A DNA stretch of 33,710 bases. Source: a virus. Positions 8,246-16,634 of the stretch are shown here, piece by piece. Each line of letters opens with the position of its first letter. The stretch's first letter is position 1. The notes below the pieces were generated by a model that ran no database searches, was not told the origin of the DNA, and worked only from the letters and a program-made list of their open reading frames with translations. Position numbers and translations under genes: made by a program. The stretch covers positions 1 to 33,710 of the IMG/VR virus record IMGVR_UViG_3300047678_000345, one strand, 5' to 3'.

Positions 8246-9600
8246 CAAACAACCAAACAAAGTTAGAATTTTCAAACAAGTCATGGGTAGAAGCCAAAGC
8301 TTCAAGTCCAAATGCTGGTCGTGGAGATTCATTAACAATGCTTGTGCTTGATGAGACTGCATTTATTAAAGATGCTGAAGCTATTTGGATGGCTGCTGGT
8401 ATGGCCCTCTCAGCTACAAAAGGAAAGTGTATAATGATTTCCACTCCAAATGGAACAGGAAATTTATATCACAGAACATGGGTTGGTGCCACCAAAAAAG
8501 AAAATGACTTTAAAACACTTACTGTACACTGGACTCAAAATCCACAATCTTCAATTGGATTGGTGTTCAACAAAAACATTGATGGGAAAGAAGAGGCTTG
8601 GAGCCCATGGTATGAAGAACAATGTAGAAGAATGAATTATGATAGTGTTAAAATTGCACAAGAGCTTGACTTATCATTTGAAGGATCTAAATATCTTGTT
8701 ATTGAACAAGTATTAATTGATAAATACGAAAATAAAGTTAGAGACCAAAGGCCAAACTTTTTTATCAGATACGATTTCGCATTTAAAAATACACTCCAAG
8801 CTGGAAGTTTTGTTCAAGACGAAACAAGTTTTCATGTCTGGAAAAGACCTGAACAGGGAAGGCATTATATAATTGGTTGTGACGTTGCCCGTGGAGATGG
8901 AAAAGATTATTCAACAATACAAGTTTTTGATGCAGAGACATTAGAACAAGTGGCTGAATATAAAGATAAGATTGGGGTTGACTTATTTCCTTATTTAATT
9001 GATTGGGTTGGTAGAACATATAATACTGCTTATTTAGTTGTCGAATGTAACTCTTTTGGTTTAGCAGTTGCTTTCTCATTGAGAGATGCATTAAAATATC
9101 CAAGAATGTTTTATTCAAAAAACATACAAGATATTCACGTTAGAGCAATGGATTATAAGGTTTCTGAAGGAGTTGAAATTCCTGGTATTCAAACTACAGT
9201 TAAAACAAGACCGTTGTACATAAAATCTTTGGTTGAACACATGAGAGAGAACACACTAATTCTCCACTCTCCAAGATTAACAGCTGAATTCGGCACGTTT
9301 GTTATGGCTGGTAATAAACCACAACACGAAGCTGGTTATAATGATGACTTAATATTTGCAACTGCAATGGCTCTCTATATTAGAGATACAGAATATAATA
9401 ATGTTGTTGCAGCAGATAGTATGTATAAATCAATGCTTGGTGCTATATCCTTTAGTACAAATAGCACAGTAGGCAGGGTAAATAATAATCCGCAAGTTCC
9501 TAACAGAGATATTAACATACCAGAAGGTGGAAGTGGGTTGTTTATAAACAATTCAAACCAACAAGGACTAGATGATGATTTAGGTTGGCTTTTAAAATAA
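8236..9600 (+). CDS. terL: Large terminase, C-terminal ATPase and nuclease part
   Basis: Continuation of the terminase; open from 8200 in this frame, homologous from about 8236, with the first in-frame ATG at 8338, too far inside the ATPase fold to be a real start. Visible are KASSPNAGRGDS, Walker B LTMLVLDETAF with catalytic Glu, and coupling motif STPNGTGN (all near the start). The nuclease domain shows its three acidic sites, counted from the ATG at 8338: D182 in GCDVARGDGKD, E236 in VVECNSFG and D336/D337 in YNDDLIFA, matching T4 gp17 D401, E458 and D542. All sites are intact, so the C-terminal part looks functional if joined to the upstream fragment. Total joined length would be about 560 residues against 610 in T4. 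Confidence 0.85.
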   Translation, partial: TVVTNNQTKLEFSNKSWVEAKASSPNAGRGDSLTMLVLDETAFIKDAEAIWMAAGMALSATKGKCIMISTPNGTGNLYHRTWVGATKKENDFKTLTVHWTQNPQSSIGLVFNKNIDGKEEAWSPWYEEQCRRMNYDSVKIAQELDLSFEGSKYLVIEQVLIDKYENKVRDQRPNFFIRYDFAFKNTLQAGSFVQDETSFHVWKRPEQGRHYIIGCDVARGDGKDYSTIQVFDAETLEQVAEYKDKIGVDLFPYLIDWVGRTYNTAYLVVECNSFGLAVAFSLRDALKYPRMFYSKNIQDIHVRAMDYKVSEGVEIPGIQTTVKTRPLYIKSLVEHMRENTLILHSPRLTAEFGTFVMAGNKPQHEAGYNDDLIFATAMALYIRDTEYNNVVAADSMYKSMLGAISFSTNSTVGRVNNNPQVPNRDINIPEGGSGLFINNSNQQGLDDDLGWLLK

Positions 9601-9648
9601 CATTGATATTAATAATTTAATTTTTTATATTTTCAAAAAACATTACAA

Positions 9649-11916
9649 ATGGCAGACGATAAAAAACCAAAAAGTGTATTTCAAGGCGTTTTAGACGCTA
9701 TTAATGGAGGCAAAAAAAGTGTTCCAAACATGCCTGCTGCTTCTCAGTTCTCACCTCCAAACAAAATAAATGATTTGGTTAATAAAGATGCGAACTATGT
9801 AGAAGAAGTACAACAACAATTTTTAGATTGGCAAGTAAATAAAATTGCTCATAATTTATATACAAGATCAATATATTTTGATACTGATAGAATTAGTGCG
9901 TACCAAGATTTTAGGGCCATGGATATGTCCCCTGAGATTGCCGCAGCTCTTAATATTATTAGAGATGAGTGTTTAACTAGAAATGAGAGAGGTAATATCC
10001 TTGATATTTATTCAGAAAATTCTAGAGTAAAAGATATTTTAAAAGATTTATTCACAAATAGATTAAATGTAGAATACAATTTAAAACTTTGGATTAGAGA
10101 TTTAGTTAAGTACGGAGATTATTTTGTTTTTTTAGAAGTAGATAAAGAAGATGGTATTTACAATTACATGTCTCTCCCTGTAGAAGAAATTCACAGAGAA
10201 GAGGGTTATGATGGCAAGCCTGACAATGTTAGATTCCGCTGGGAAACAATGGGGATGTATTTTGAAGATTGGCAAGTTGCTCACTTCAGAGTATTAGAAG
10301 ATACAAAAAAACTTCCTTATGGTCGTTCTATTTTGGATCCTGCTAGAAAACTTTGGAAACAATTACAGTTAGCAGAAGATTCAATGCTTGTATATCGTAT
10401 TACAAGAGCTCCTGAGAGAAGAGTGTTTTATATTGAAGTTGGTAATTTAGGCGATATGGATGTTCAGACTTATATGATGAAGATTCAGAATCAACTTAAA
10501 AAACAACCTGTTGTGGATTCTAGAAATGGTCAATACAATTTAAAATATGACCCGATGAATATTACAGAAGACTTTTTTATTCCTATCAGAGGAGATAAGT
10601 CTTCTAAAATTGATACTCTACCTGGAGCTTCTAATATGGGAGATATTCAGGATATTGAATATTTACAAAATAAATTATTCGCATCATTACAAGTTCCTAA
10701 AACTTATTTAAATTATGCAGAGAATCTCCCTGGAGGAAGTACTTTATCTCAAGCTGATTTAAGATTTGCTAGAACAATTAATTCTATTCAAGAAGTTGTT
10801 CTTCTTGAGCTTAGAAGAATTGCAAACATTCACTTGTACTTCGCAGGCTTTAAAGATGAAATTGATAATTTTACACTTACATTAACAAACCCTTCAACAC
10901 AACAAGAGCTTTTAAAGCTTGAGACAATGAAGGCTAGAATGGAAGTGTTTAAAGAAATGTATTCATCAGAAGCTAACTCTCCTGTGTCTTATACATGGGC
11001 CATGGAAAATATTTTAGGCTTCTCTAAGGCCGATATAAAACTTATTCTTAAACAGAAAAAAGTTGAGAAAAAGATATTTGCTGAAATTGACGCTGCTGTT
11101 GAAACATATAAAAAGATTGGGTTGTTCAGAGAGCTTGATGCTAAATACGAACTCCCTGGCGGTGCTCAAGCAGCAGGTGCTCCAGCTGAAGATGGCGCAG
11201 GTGCTGACGCTAGTGCAGGCGGTGGTGGTGCAGGCGGTGGTGCAGGAGAAATGGGTAATATGGATATTGGAAGTCAACTTGGCGGCATGGAAGCTGGTGG
11301 CGGTGGCGGTGCAGAAGCTGGTGGTGGTGAAGCTGGCGGTGGTGCTCCTACTGGTGGTGCTCCTGAAGCAGGTGGAGGTGCTGAGCCTGCTCCTTTAGCT
11401 GAAGGCAGAAGAAGAAAAATTATAAATGAAGTTTTAAAACAATCAGATAATAGTGTAGAAAGTTTATTAACTGACTTATTGGGTAAAACTGATCAAGCAC
11501 CTCCTACTATTTCAGAAAGAGAAGAAGATGAAAATAAACTTCTTAATAAGAATAAAAACATCAACTTCAAAGTTAAGAAGTTAATAGATAGCATTCAGAA
11601 TAGTATTGACGATAAAAAGAAAGAGGAAAGTAAAGAAGGTGAAAAATTATTAAAAGAACAAAAACATAGAAATACATTGTTTGATAGAAGTCAGGATAAC
11701 ATAAACAAGACAAACCACATGTTTAAACAATTAGAAAGTTTAGTTGGTAAAACTGAAACTATAAATGAAGATAAACCTTTTGTGAATGAAGAATTTGTTG
11801 AAGAAGTAGAAACTACTCCGATTATAGAATCGATAGAAGAGCAAAACGAATTTACAACAGATGTTGAAAATAACGAAAGCTCTAATACTGATACAGAATC
11901 GGATGAAGAAAACTAA
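9649..11916 (+). CDS. Portal protein (T4 gp20 family) with long C-terminal extension
   Basis: The portal forms the dodecameric ring at the packaging vertex through which the terminase drives DNA. Residues to about 500 match T4 gp20 in layout, with hallmark VYRITRAPERRVFYIEVGNL (about 249-268), DTLPGASNMGDIQDIEYLQN and LFASLQVPKTYL. T4 gp20 is 524 residues; this protein has 755. The excess is a Gly/Ala/Glu-rich linker at about 503-584 and a highly charged helical tail of about 170 residues ending in ESDEEN. At the junction PLAEG gives L-A-E before Gly and IINE follows shortly, both possible prohead-protease sites. The tail may act as scaffold or assembly anchor; this is inference. It follows the terminase by 48 bases and precedes a small coiled-coil gene by 2 bases. 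Confidence 0.88.
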   Translation: MADDKKPKSVFQGVLDAINGGKKSVPNMPAASQFSPPNKINDLVNKDANYVEEVQQQFLDWQVNKIAHNLYTRSIYFDTDRISAYQDFRAMDMSPEIAAALNIIRDECLTRNERGNILDIYSENSRVKDILKDLFTNRLNVEYNLKLWIRDLVKYGDYFVFLEVDKEDGIYNYMSLPVEEIHREEGYDGKPDNVRFRWETMGMYFEDWQVAHFRVLEDTKKLPYGRSILDPARKLWKQLQLAEDSMLVYRITRAPERRVFYIEVGNLGDMDVQTYMMKIQNQLKKQPVVDSRNGQYNLKYDPMNITEDFFIPIRGDKSSKIDTLPGASNMGDIQDIEYLQNKLFASLQVPKTYLNYAENLPGGSTLSQADLRFARTINSIQEVVLLELRRIANIHLYFAGFKDEIDNFTLTLTNPSTQQELLKLETMKARMEVFKEMYSSEANSPVSYTWAMENILGFSKADIKLILKQKKVEKKIFAEIDAAVETYKKIGLFRELDAKYELPGGAQAAGAPAEDGAGADASAGGGGAGGGAGEMGNMDIGSQLGGMEAGGGGGAEAGGGEAGGGAPTGGAPEAGGGAEPAPLAEGRRRKIINEVLKQSDNSVESLLTDLLGKTDQAPPTISEREEDENKLLNKNKNINFKVKKLIDSIQNSIDDKKKEESKEGEKLLKEQKHRNTLFDRSQDNINKTNHMFKQLESLVGKTETINEDKPFVNEEFVEEVETTPIIESIEEQNEFTTDVENNESSNTDTESDEEN
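11155..11400 (+). repeat. GC-rich low-complexity tract coding the portal Gly/Ala linker
   Basis: About 245 bases made of GGT, GGC, GCA and GAA codons in irregular repeats, encoding the portal's Gly/Ala/Glu linker (residues 503-584). It is much more GC-rich than the surrounding AT-rich DNA because of the glycine and alanine codons, and is prone to slippage. Confidence 0.8.
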
Positions 11917-11918
11917 GC

Positions 11919-12161
11919 ATGAAATTTGATGATTTTTTTAATATTAATGATACGTATAAGATCAAACAAGACATTGCATCTTTAAGGGCTAAAATTGATG
12001 AAGTTGAGAAAGATGTAGAAGCTTTTTTGAGTCATAAAAAAGTCAAATACAAAGGCGTTAATGCTAGAAAAAAACTTAGCGCAATCAGGAATGAATTTAT
12101 ACCAAATCTTCAGAAAAAAATTCTGAAAACTAAACAGGATTATGATAGTGACTACGAATAA
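11919..12161 (+). CDS. Small coiled-coil protein downstream of portal
   Basis: An 80-residue charged helical protein, starting MKFDDFFNINDTYKIKQDIA, with heptad-like spacing through IASLRAKIDEVEKDVEAFLS. It begins 2 bases after the portal stop and is followed by a strong terminator, so it is the last gene of the portal transcript. In T4 the small prohead core genes 67 and 68 follow gene 20, so an assembly or core role is possible by position. No sequence similarity to them is claimed. Confidence 0.6.
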   Translation: MKFDDFFNINDTYKIKQDIASLRAKIDEVEKDVEAFLSHKKVKYKGVNARKKLSAIRNEFIPNLQKKILKTKQDYDSDYE

Positions 12162-12193
12162 TTAAAGTTTTCAAGAATTGTTAATTACTTTTT

Positions 12194-12225
12194 AAAGCTC
12201 CATTGTATGGAGCTTTTGTTTTTTT
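12194..12225 (+). terminator. Rho-independent terminator ending the portal operon
   Basis: A 9-bp perfect stem, AAAGCTCCA (12194-12202) with TGGAGCTTT (12208-12216), 5-base loop, then TGTTTTTTT. It follows the small gene after the portal and overlaps the -33 element of the next promoter. Confidence 0.8.
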
Positions 12226-12246
12226 AGATAACTTTCAGTATATTTG
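12215..12246 (+). promoter_or_regulatory. Host-type (Bacteroidota sigma-A) promoter of the polymerase operon
   Basis: TTTG at 12215-12218 and TATATTTG at 12239-12246 are separated by 20 bases, an exact match to the Bacteroidota housekeeping consensus TTTG-N19-21-TAnnTTTG. Transcription would begin near 12253, just ahead of the ATG at 12266. This decides the polymerase start, because the in-frame ATG at 12203 lies upstream of the promoter. It differs from the TATTTATT signals of the virion genes and suggests early or middle expression by host RNA polymerase. Confidence 0.7.
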
Positions 12247-12265
12247 CAGTCAATCGTTTCTAAAA

Positions 12266-15200
12266 ATGAATCAAGCCTGTAATCAAAAAGATTGTAATTG
12301 CGGTAAACAGCATATCTATAAAGATGAGTTTACAAATATAGCTAATGTTAATTTACATAAAGCCATAGACAAGTTTGAAGAAAAAAAGGATGATTTAAAA
12401 AAGATTATCCAAGAAGAAGATAGAAGAAAAAGGCCTATGGTTCATCTTCATCTTCACACATTTCACTCTATTCTTGATGGGTGTGGTAGTGTTGATAATT
12501 ATGTAAAACTCGCCAGAGAATACAATCATCCTGCAATGGCTGTTACAGATCACGGAACTCTCTCTGGAACATTTGAAATGTTTAAAAAGTGCAAGGCTGC
12601 AGGCATTAAAAGTATTATGGGCATGGAAGCTTATGTGAATAATAACATGGGCCAATTTGAAGAGAAAAAATTTGAAGGAGGAAATACACACCAATCAATA
12701 TTCGTAATGAATAAGGAAGGGTTTGTTAACATCAACAAGCTAGCATACAAATCATATGATGAAGGTTTTTATAAGTGTGGTAGAATTAAAACAGATTGGC
12801 TATTTGAACATAAAAATGGCCTGTTTATAACAACTTCTTGTGCGGTGAGTTACATGTCCACTCTTGTACGTGAAGGTAAGGAGAGTGAGGCTGAAGAATA
12901 TTTAAAGGGGTTAATGCGTGAGTTTGGAGATAATATGGCAGCCGAACTACAGTTTAATGAATTTGATGGTCAGAAAATTTATAATACTTGGTTATTAAAA
13001 ATGATTAAGAAATATAGTTTAATGCCTATATTAACAAATGATGTCCACTATGCATTTAAAGAAGACGCTGAATTACAAGATACTTTGATAGCGATCAACC
13101 AAAAATCAAAACTAGGAGAATCATTCAAATTAACAACAAGAAATTTATATTATTCAAACGTTGATGATTTTCATAGATTTAATAAAGAATTTGGTTTTAA
13201 TTATCCTGAAAAATTTGTTGATCTTTGTTTGGAGAACACTTTAAAAGTTGCTGATAAATTGAATTTTGAGTTTGATATGAAAACTGAAAAGTTTCCAAAA
13301 TACGAACCAACAACAGAAGTATTAGATTATTTTAAAACAGATAGCACAAAAGAGATTATTACAAAACTTGCCTTCGGAAAACTCAAACAAAAAATAGCCA
13401 AATACAAAGAGAATAAAATTGTAATTATAACTCCTGAAAAAGAAAAAGAATATTATGATAGATTAAAATATGAACTAGATGTAATTGAAGAAAAAAATAC
13501 ATTAGATTATTTCTTGGTTTATTGGGAGCTTATTAGAGATTACAGACAGAAAGGATATTCTATTGGGCCTGCTAGAGGTTCTGCTGGAGGATGTTTGTTG
13601 TCATGGTGTTTAGAAATTACAGATATTGATCCTATCAGATTTGATTTGTATTTTGAACGTTTCTTAAACCCAACAAGAAAAGGTTTACCCGATATTGACG
13701 TTGACTTCATGACAGGAACCGACAATATTACAAATGATTTTCTTGAAAAGAAATACGGTAAAGAAAGAGTGTTGAGTGTTTCCACTTTCTTAACATTCAA
13801 CGAAAAAATGTGTTTGAAAGATGTTGTAAGGGCACATTTTGGAGAAGATGAAACTGGGTTTGAATCAGATGTGCATGCTGTAACTCAAGAAATGCCTAAT
13901 TGGCTAAAAGTAGAATATTCTCTTAAACATTGGTTTGAAACATGGCCTAACGACCCTGCTTGTAGCGAGAGAGTTAAAGGATGGTTAACCAACCCAAGCA
14001 ACCAAAAAATATTAGCACAAACATTAAAACTTCAAGGTCAAATTCGTGGCATAGGGCAACATGCGGCAGGTATTGTAATAACTCCTGGACCATGTTGGGA
14101 ATACATCCCCACAAACATAATAGGCTCAAACAAATCAATTGTTACAGCTTTTCAAGAAGCCGATAAGAGTGGCAAGGATTTATCTGAGTTGAACATATTA
14201 AAGCTAGATAGATTAAAACTTGAAACTTTAAATGTAATTGAAGATGCGATAAAAATAATAAAAGAGAAGAAAGGTATTGATGTAAGAGATGCAGTAAAAA
14301 ACGTCAACATCAATGATCCTAATTTATTTGCAGAACTTAGAATTGGAATGAATCATGGTATATTTCAGTTTGAAAGTGGTGGAATGAATGCTTTAATTCA
14401 AGGAATGGGTACAGAATCATTTTCAGAATTAACAGCTGCGAATGCTCTTTATAGGCCTGGTCCTATGGGAATTGGCGCTCATGAAGAATATATTACGAAC
14501 AAATTTAATCCTGAAAATATTAAATACGTTCACCCTGCCTTAGAGACAATATTAAAAGATACTAATGGGGTATTAATTTATCAAGAACAGCTTATGTTTT
14601 TAGCAAATAAAGTTGGAGGGATGAGTCTTGGTGAAGGAGACATGCTTAGAAGATATATGGATAAAGCGAGTGGAGCTATTGCTAAAAAATCTTTAGGCGA
14701 AGAACTATCAATAAAAGAACAAGATAACTATAAGGAGTTTGAAAAATATTGGAATAAGTTTTTGGATGGTGCGTCTAAGAATGGATATAGAATTGAAGAG
14801 GTTGATATCATTAAGGATTGGGTTATAAAATATTTAGGATATTCATTTAATAAATCACACTCTACTGCATATGCATATTTGGCTATGCAAACATTATTTT
14901 TAAAACATTATTATCCAACAGAATTTTATACAGCACTTCTTAATCACCCAAAAGATAACGGAAAGAAAGAAAAAGTTCAAGCATGGATAGCTGCGGCGAT
15001 TGGATCAGCAATGTCAAAAGGAATTACAATTTCATCCCCTTCTAGAAAATCTGGATGGGATTGGACAATGACAGGAGATAAGGAAATATCAATGGGCTTC
15101 TCAGGTATAAATGGTCTTGGGGATATTGCTTATGCAGAATTAATGACTCTTTTAAAACAAAGAGAAAAAACATTTGAAACAATAAGTGTGTCTGAATTTT

Positions 15201-15799
15201 TTGATTTACCTTTTTCAAAGTTCAATAAGAAATCTTTTGAATCTTGTGTTAAAGCAGGAGTTTTTGATGCTTGGTCAGAATCAAGAGATTATCTTTTATC
15301 ACTTAAAGAGAAGAAAAAAAAGAAGTTTGTTGATGTCCATCAAATTTCATTGTTTGATATGGGCTCTAAAGAGTTTGATTTAAAAACAGATGATATAGGG
15401 CAATTTGAAAAAACAACTGAAGGTAGAAAAAGATTTGATTTTATTGAGGTTTGTAATTTTGATCTAGAAAAAATTCAGTTCATGCTTAAAGTTAAAACCG
15501 AAATAAACAAGAAGGCTACAAGACCAATAGAAAATATTATAAACTTTGAAGAGGCTGGGTGGTACTTCTTTGTGCTTGAAGATTTTAAAATGCAAATGTC
15601 TAAAAATAACAAAGAGTATCTTGTTATGAGAGTTGGTGATGGCATAAGTAATATGAGCCTTAGAGCATTCAGTCCATTTGCAAAAAAAATATTCCCTGAG
15701 TTGCAGCCAAACGGAGTTTACGTTGCTAGGTTTGAAAGAAACGAGGGAGGATTTTTAAATTTTGCTAGAAATACACAATTTAAGAAAGTTGAAATATGA
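12266..15799 (+). CDS. dnaE: DNA polymerase III alpha subunit (DnaE-type, C family)
   Basis: Replicative polymerase of bacterial type, 1177 residues from the ATG chosen by the promoter (E. coli DnaE has 1160). The PHP domain begins near residue 60 (HLHLHTFHSILDG) with AVTDHGTLSG following. The palm shows GPARGSAGG, PDIDVDF (residues 475-481; D478 and D480 correspond to E. coli D401 and D403) and ILKLDRLKLETL, whose D648 corresponds to D555. GIFQFESGGM, ALYRPGPMG and the finger segment GEGDMLRRYMDKASG are also present. QISLF at 1026-1030 matches the beta-clamp binding consensus, and an OB-like region follows. There is no inserted exonuclease, so it is DnaE-like rather than PolC. The stop overlaps the next start (ATGA). 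T4 itself uses a family B polymerase, so this is a notable replacement. Confidence 0.93.
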   Translation: MNQACNQKDCNCGKQHIYKDEFTNIANVNLHKAIDKFEEKKDDLKKIIQEEDRRKRPMVHLHLHTFHSILDGCGSVDNYVKLAREYNHPAMAVTDHGTLSGTFEMFKKCKAAGIKSIMGMEAYVNNNMGQFEEKKFEGGNTHQSIFVMNKEGFVNINKLAYKSYDEGFYKCGRIKTDWLFEHKNGLFITTSCAVSYMSTLVREGKESEAEEYLKGLMREFGDNMAAELQFNEFDGQKIYNTWLLKMIKKYSLMPILTNDVHYAFKEDAELQDTLIAINQKSKLGESFKLTTRNLYYSNVDDFHRFNKEFGFNYPEKFVDLCLENTLKVADKLNFEFDMKTEKFPKYEPTTEVLDYFKTDSTKEIITKLAFGKLKQKIAKYKENKIVIITPEKEKEYYDRLKYELDVIEEKNTLDYFLVYWELIRDYRQKGYSIGPARGSAGGCLLSWCLEITDIDPIRFDLYFERFLNPTRKGLPDIDVDFMTGTDNITNDFLEKKYGKERVLSVSTFLTFNEKMCLKDVVRAHFGEDETGFESDVHAVTQEMPNWLKVEYSLKHWFETWPNDPACSERVKGWLTNPSNQKILAQTLKLQGQIRGIGQHAAGIVITPGPCWEYIPTNIIGSNKSIVTAFQEADKSGKDLSELNILKLDRLKLETLNVIEDAIKIIKEKKGIDVRDAVKNVNINDPNLFAELRIGMNHGIFQFESGGMNALIQGMGTESFSELTAANALYRPGPMGIGAHEEYITNKFNPENIKYVHPALETILKDTNGVLIYQEQLMFLANKVGGMSLGEGDMLRRYMDKASGAIAKKSLGEELSIKEQDNYKEFEKYWNKFLDGASKNGYRIEEVDIIKDWVIKYLGYSFNKSHSTAYAYLAMQTLFLKHYYPTEFYTALLNHPKDNGKKEKVQAWIAAAIGSAMSKGITISSPSRKSGWDWTMTGDKEISMGFSGINGLGDIAYAELMTLLKQREKTFETISVSEFFDLPFSKFNKKSFESCVKAGVFDAWSESRDYLLSLKEKKKKKFVDVHQISLFDMGSKEFDLKTDDIGQFEKTTEGRKRFDFIEVCNFDLEKIQFMLKVKTEINKKATRPIENIINFEEAGWYFFVLEDFKMQMSKNNKEYLVMRVGDGISNMSLRAFSPFAKKIFPELQPNGVYVARFERNEGGFLNFARNTQFKKVEI

Positions 15800-16179
15800 C
15801 AGAAGAACAAATTTTAGAAGGCAATAAGTTAATCGCTGAATTTATGGGTTGGGAATTGGTTAATATAAATGACGAACCTGAAGATGAAGATTTTGATTGC
15901 TGGGTTTTTAGAAATAAAATAACAGGTCAAAGTGATTCTGGAATAGATGCACAAATTTATAATAAAAATTCTACACTTCCATTTCATGCAGATTGGAATT
16001 TATTAATGACTGCCGTTGAAAAGTGTGTTTCCGAAATACAAGGCATGGGTTATGATGCGAGAGGTACTTGGTTACCTGAACATGGATATGTTAGTAATGT
16101 TTATTTACTTAAAATACATACTCCAAAAGAAATTGTTTGGCAGGAAGTTATAAAACATATAAATCGTTATAAAAAATGA
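15796..16179 (+). CDS. Small protein, possibly phage ABA-sandwich type
   Basis: A 127-residue acidic protein translated from an ATGA overlap with the polymerase gene and sharing another ATGA overlap with the RNase H gene after it. The segment LPFHADWNLLMTAVEKCVSE, together with an N-terminal ELIAEFMGW-like stretch (LIAEFMGWELVNI), recalls the small 'ABA sandwich' proteins common in phages, whose function is unknown. Translational coupling with two replication enzymes suggests a role in nucleic-acid metabolism, but nothing in the sequence shows a catalytic site. Confidence 0.65.
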   Translation: MTEEQILEGNKLIAEFMGWELVNINDEPEDEDFDCWVFRNKITGQSDSGIDAQIYNKNSTLPFHADWNLLMTAVEKCVSEIQGMGYDARGTWLPEHGYVSNVYLLKIHTPKEIVWQEVIKHINRYKK

Positions 16180-16634
16180 CATATCAAATATATACCGATG
16201 GATCCTCAAACCAAGGATCAGAATTAATAGGAAATAGAAGTGGCGGATGGGCCTTTTTAATTGTTGGACAAGACATGCATACATTGTGTGAGCATGCGGA
16301 ATCAGAAATTAATTTCACAAACAACCAAAGCGAATTAGCAGCTGTTATCAACAGCATAAAAAAATTTAAAGAATTAGCTCTGAGCGGTACTGCAGAGATT
16401 TATTCTGATAGTGCTTATGTAGTAAATGCATTTGTTGAAGGGTGGATTGATAATTGGGTTAAAACTGGATGGTTAAATTCAATGGGACAACCTGTAGCGA
16501 ATAAAGAAATGTGGTTAGAATTGCTAAAGCTGACAAAAGAAAACAGTGTCCGTATTTTAAAAATAAAACGCAGGTCAAATGTTTTCAGTAAACGTGTGGA
16601 TGAATTAGCTAGAGCTAAGATGAGATCTTCATAA
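16176..16634 (+). CDS. rnhA: Ribonuclease HI
   Basis: A 152-residue RNase HI, which removes RNA from RNA-DNA hybrids such as Okazaki primers. The four acidic catalytic residues are visible: D8 in YTDGSS, E53 in NNQSELAAV, D78 in YSDSAYVV and D142 in VDELAR, matching E. coli D10, E48, D70 and D134. The WVKTGWLNSMGQPVANKEMW stretch is the substrate-handle region. The flexible loop that in E. coli carries GH-x-GH with H124 is replaced by KRRSNVFSKR, so the assisting histidine is missing. It is the last gene of the polymerase operon, starts by ATGA overlap, and its 3' end overlaps the convergent minus-strand gene by 20 bases. Confidence 0.9.
   Translation: MTYQIYTDGSSNQGSELIGNRSGGWAFLIVGQDMHTLCEHAESEINFTNNQSELAAVINSIKKFKELALSGTAEIYSDSAYVVNAFVEGWIDNWVKTGWLNSMGQPVANKEMWLELLKLTKENSVRILKIKRRSNVFSKRVDELARAKMRSS

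Noticed and set aside
8200-8340. Intron, intein or homing gene splitting the terminase
   Set aside because: No inserted DNA lies between the two parts; the frames overlap. A deletion, frameshift or sequencing problem fits better.
11014-11398. Open frames on both strands across the portal glycine tract
   Set aside because: They result from the low-complexity GC-rich codons of the portal linker and encode no plausible protein.
12203-12265. N-terminal extension of the polymerase from the ATG at 12203
   Set aside because: It overlaps the terminator hairpin and the promoter; the transcript would start near 12253. The extension also has no counterpart in DnaE proteins.
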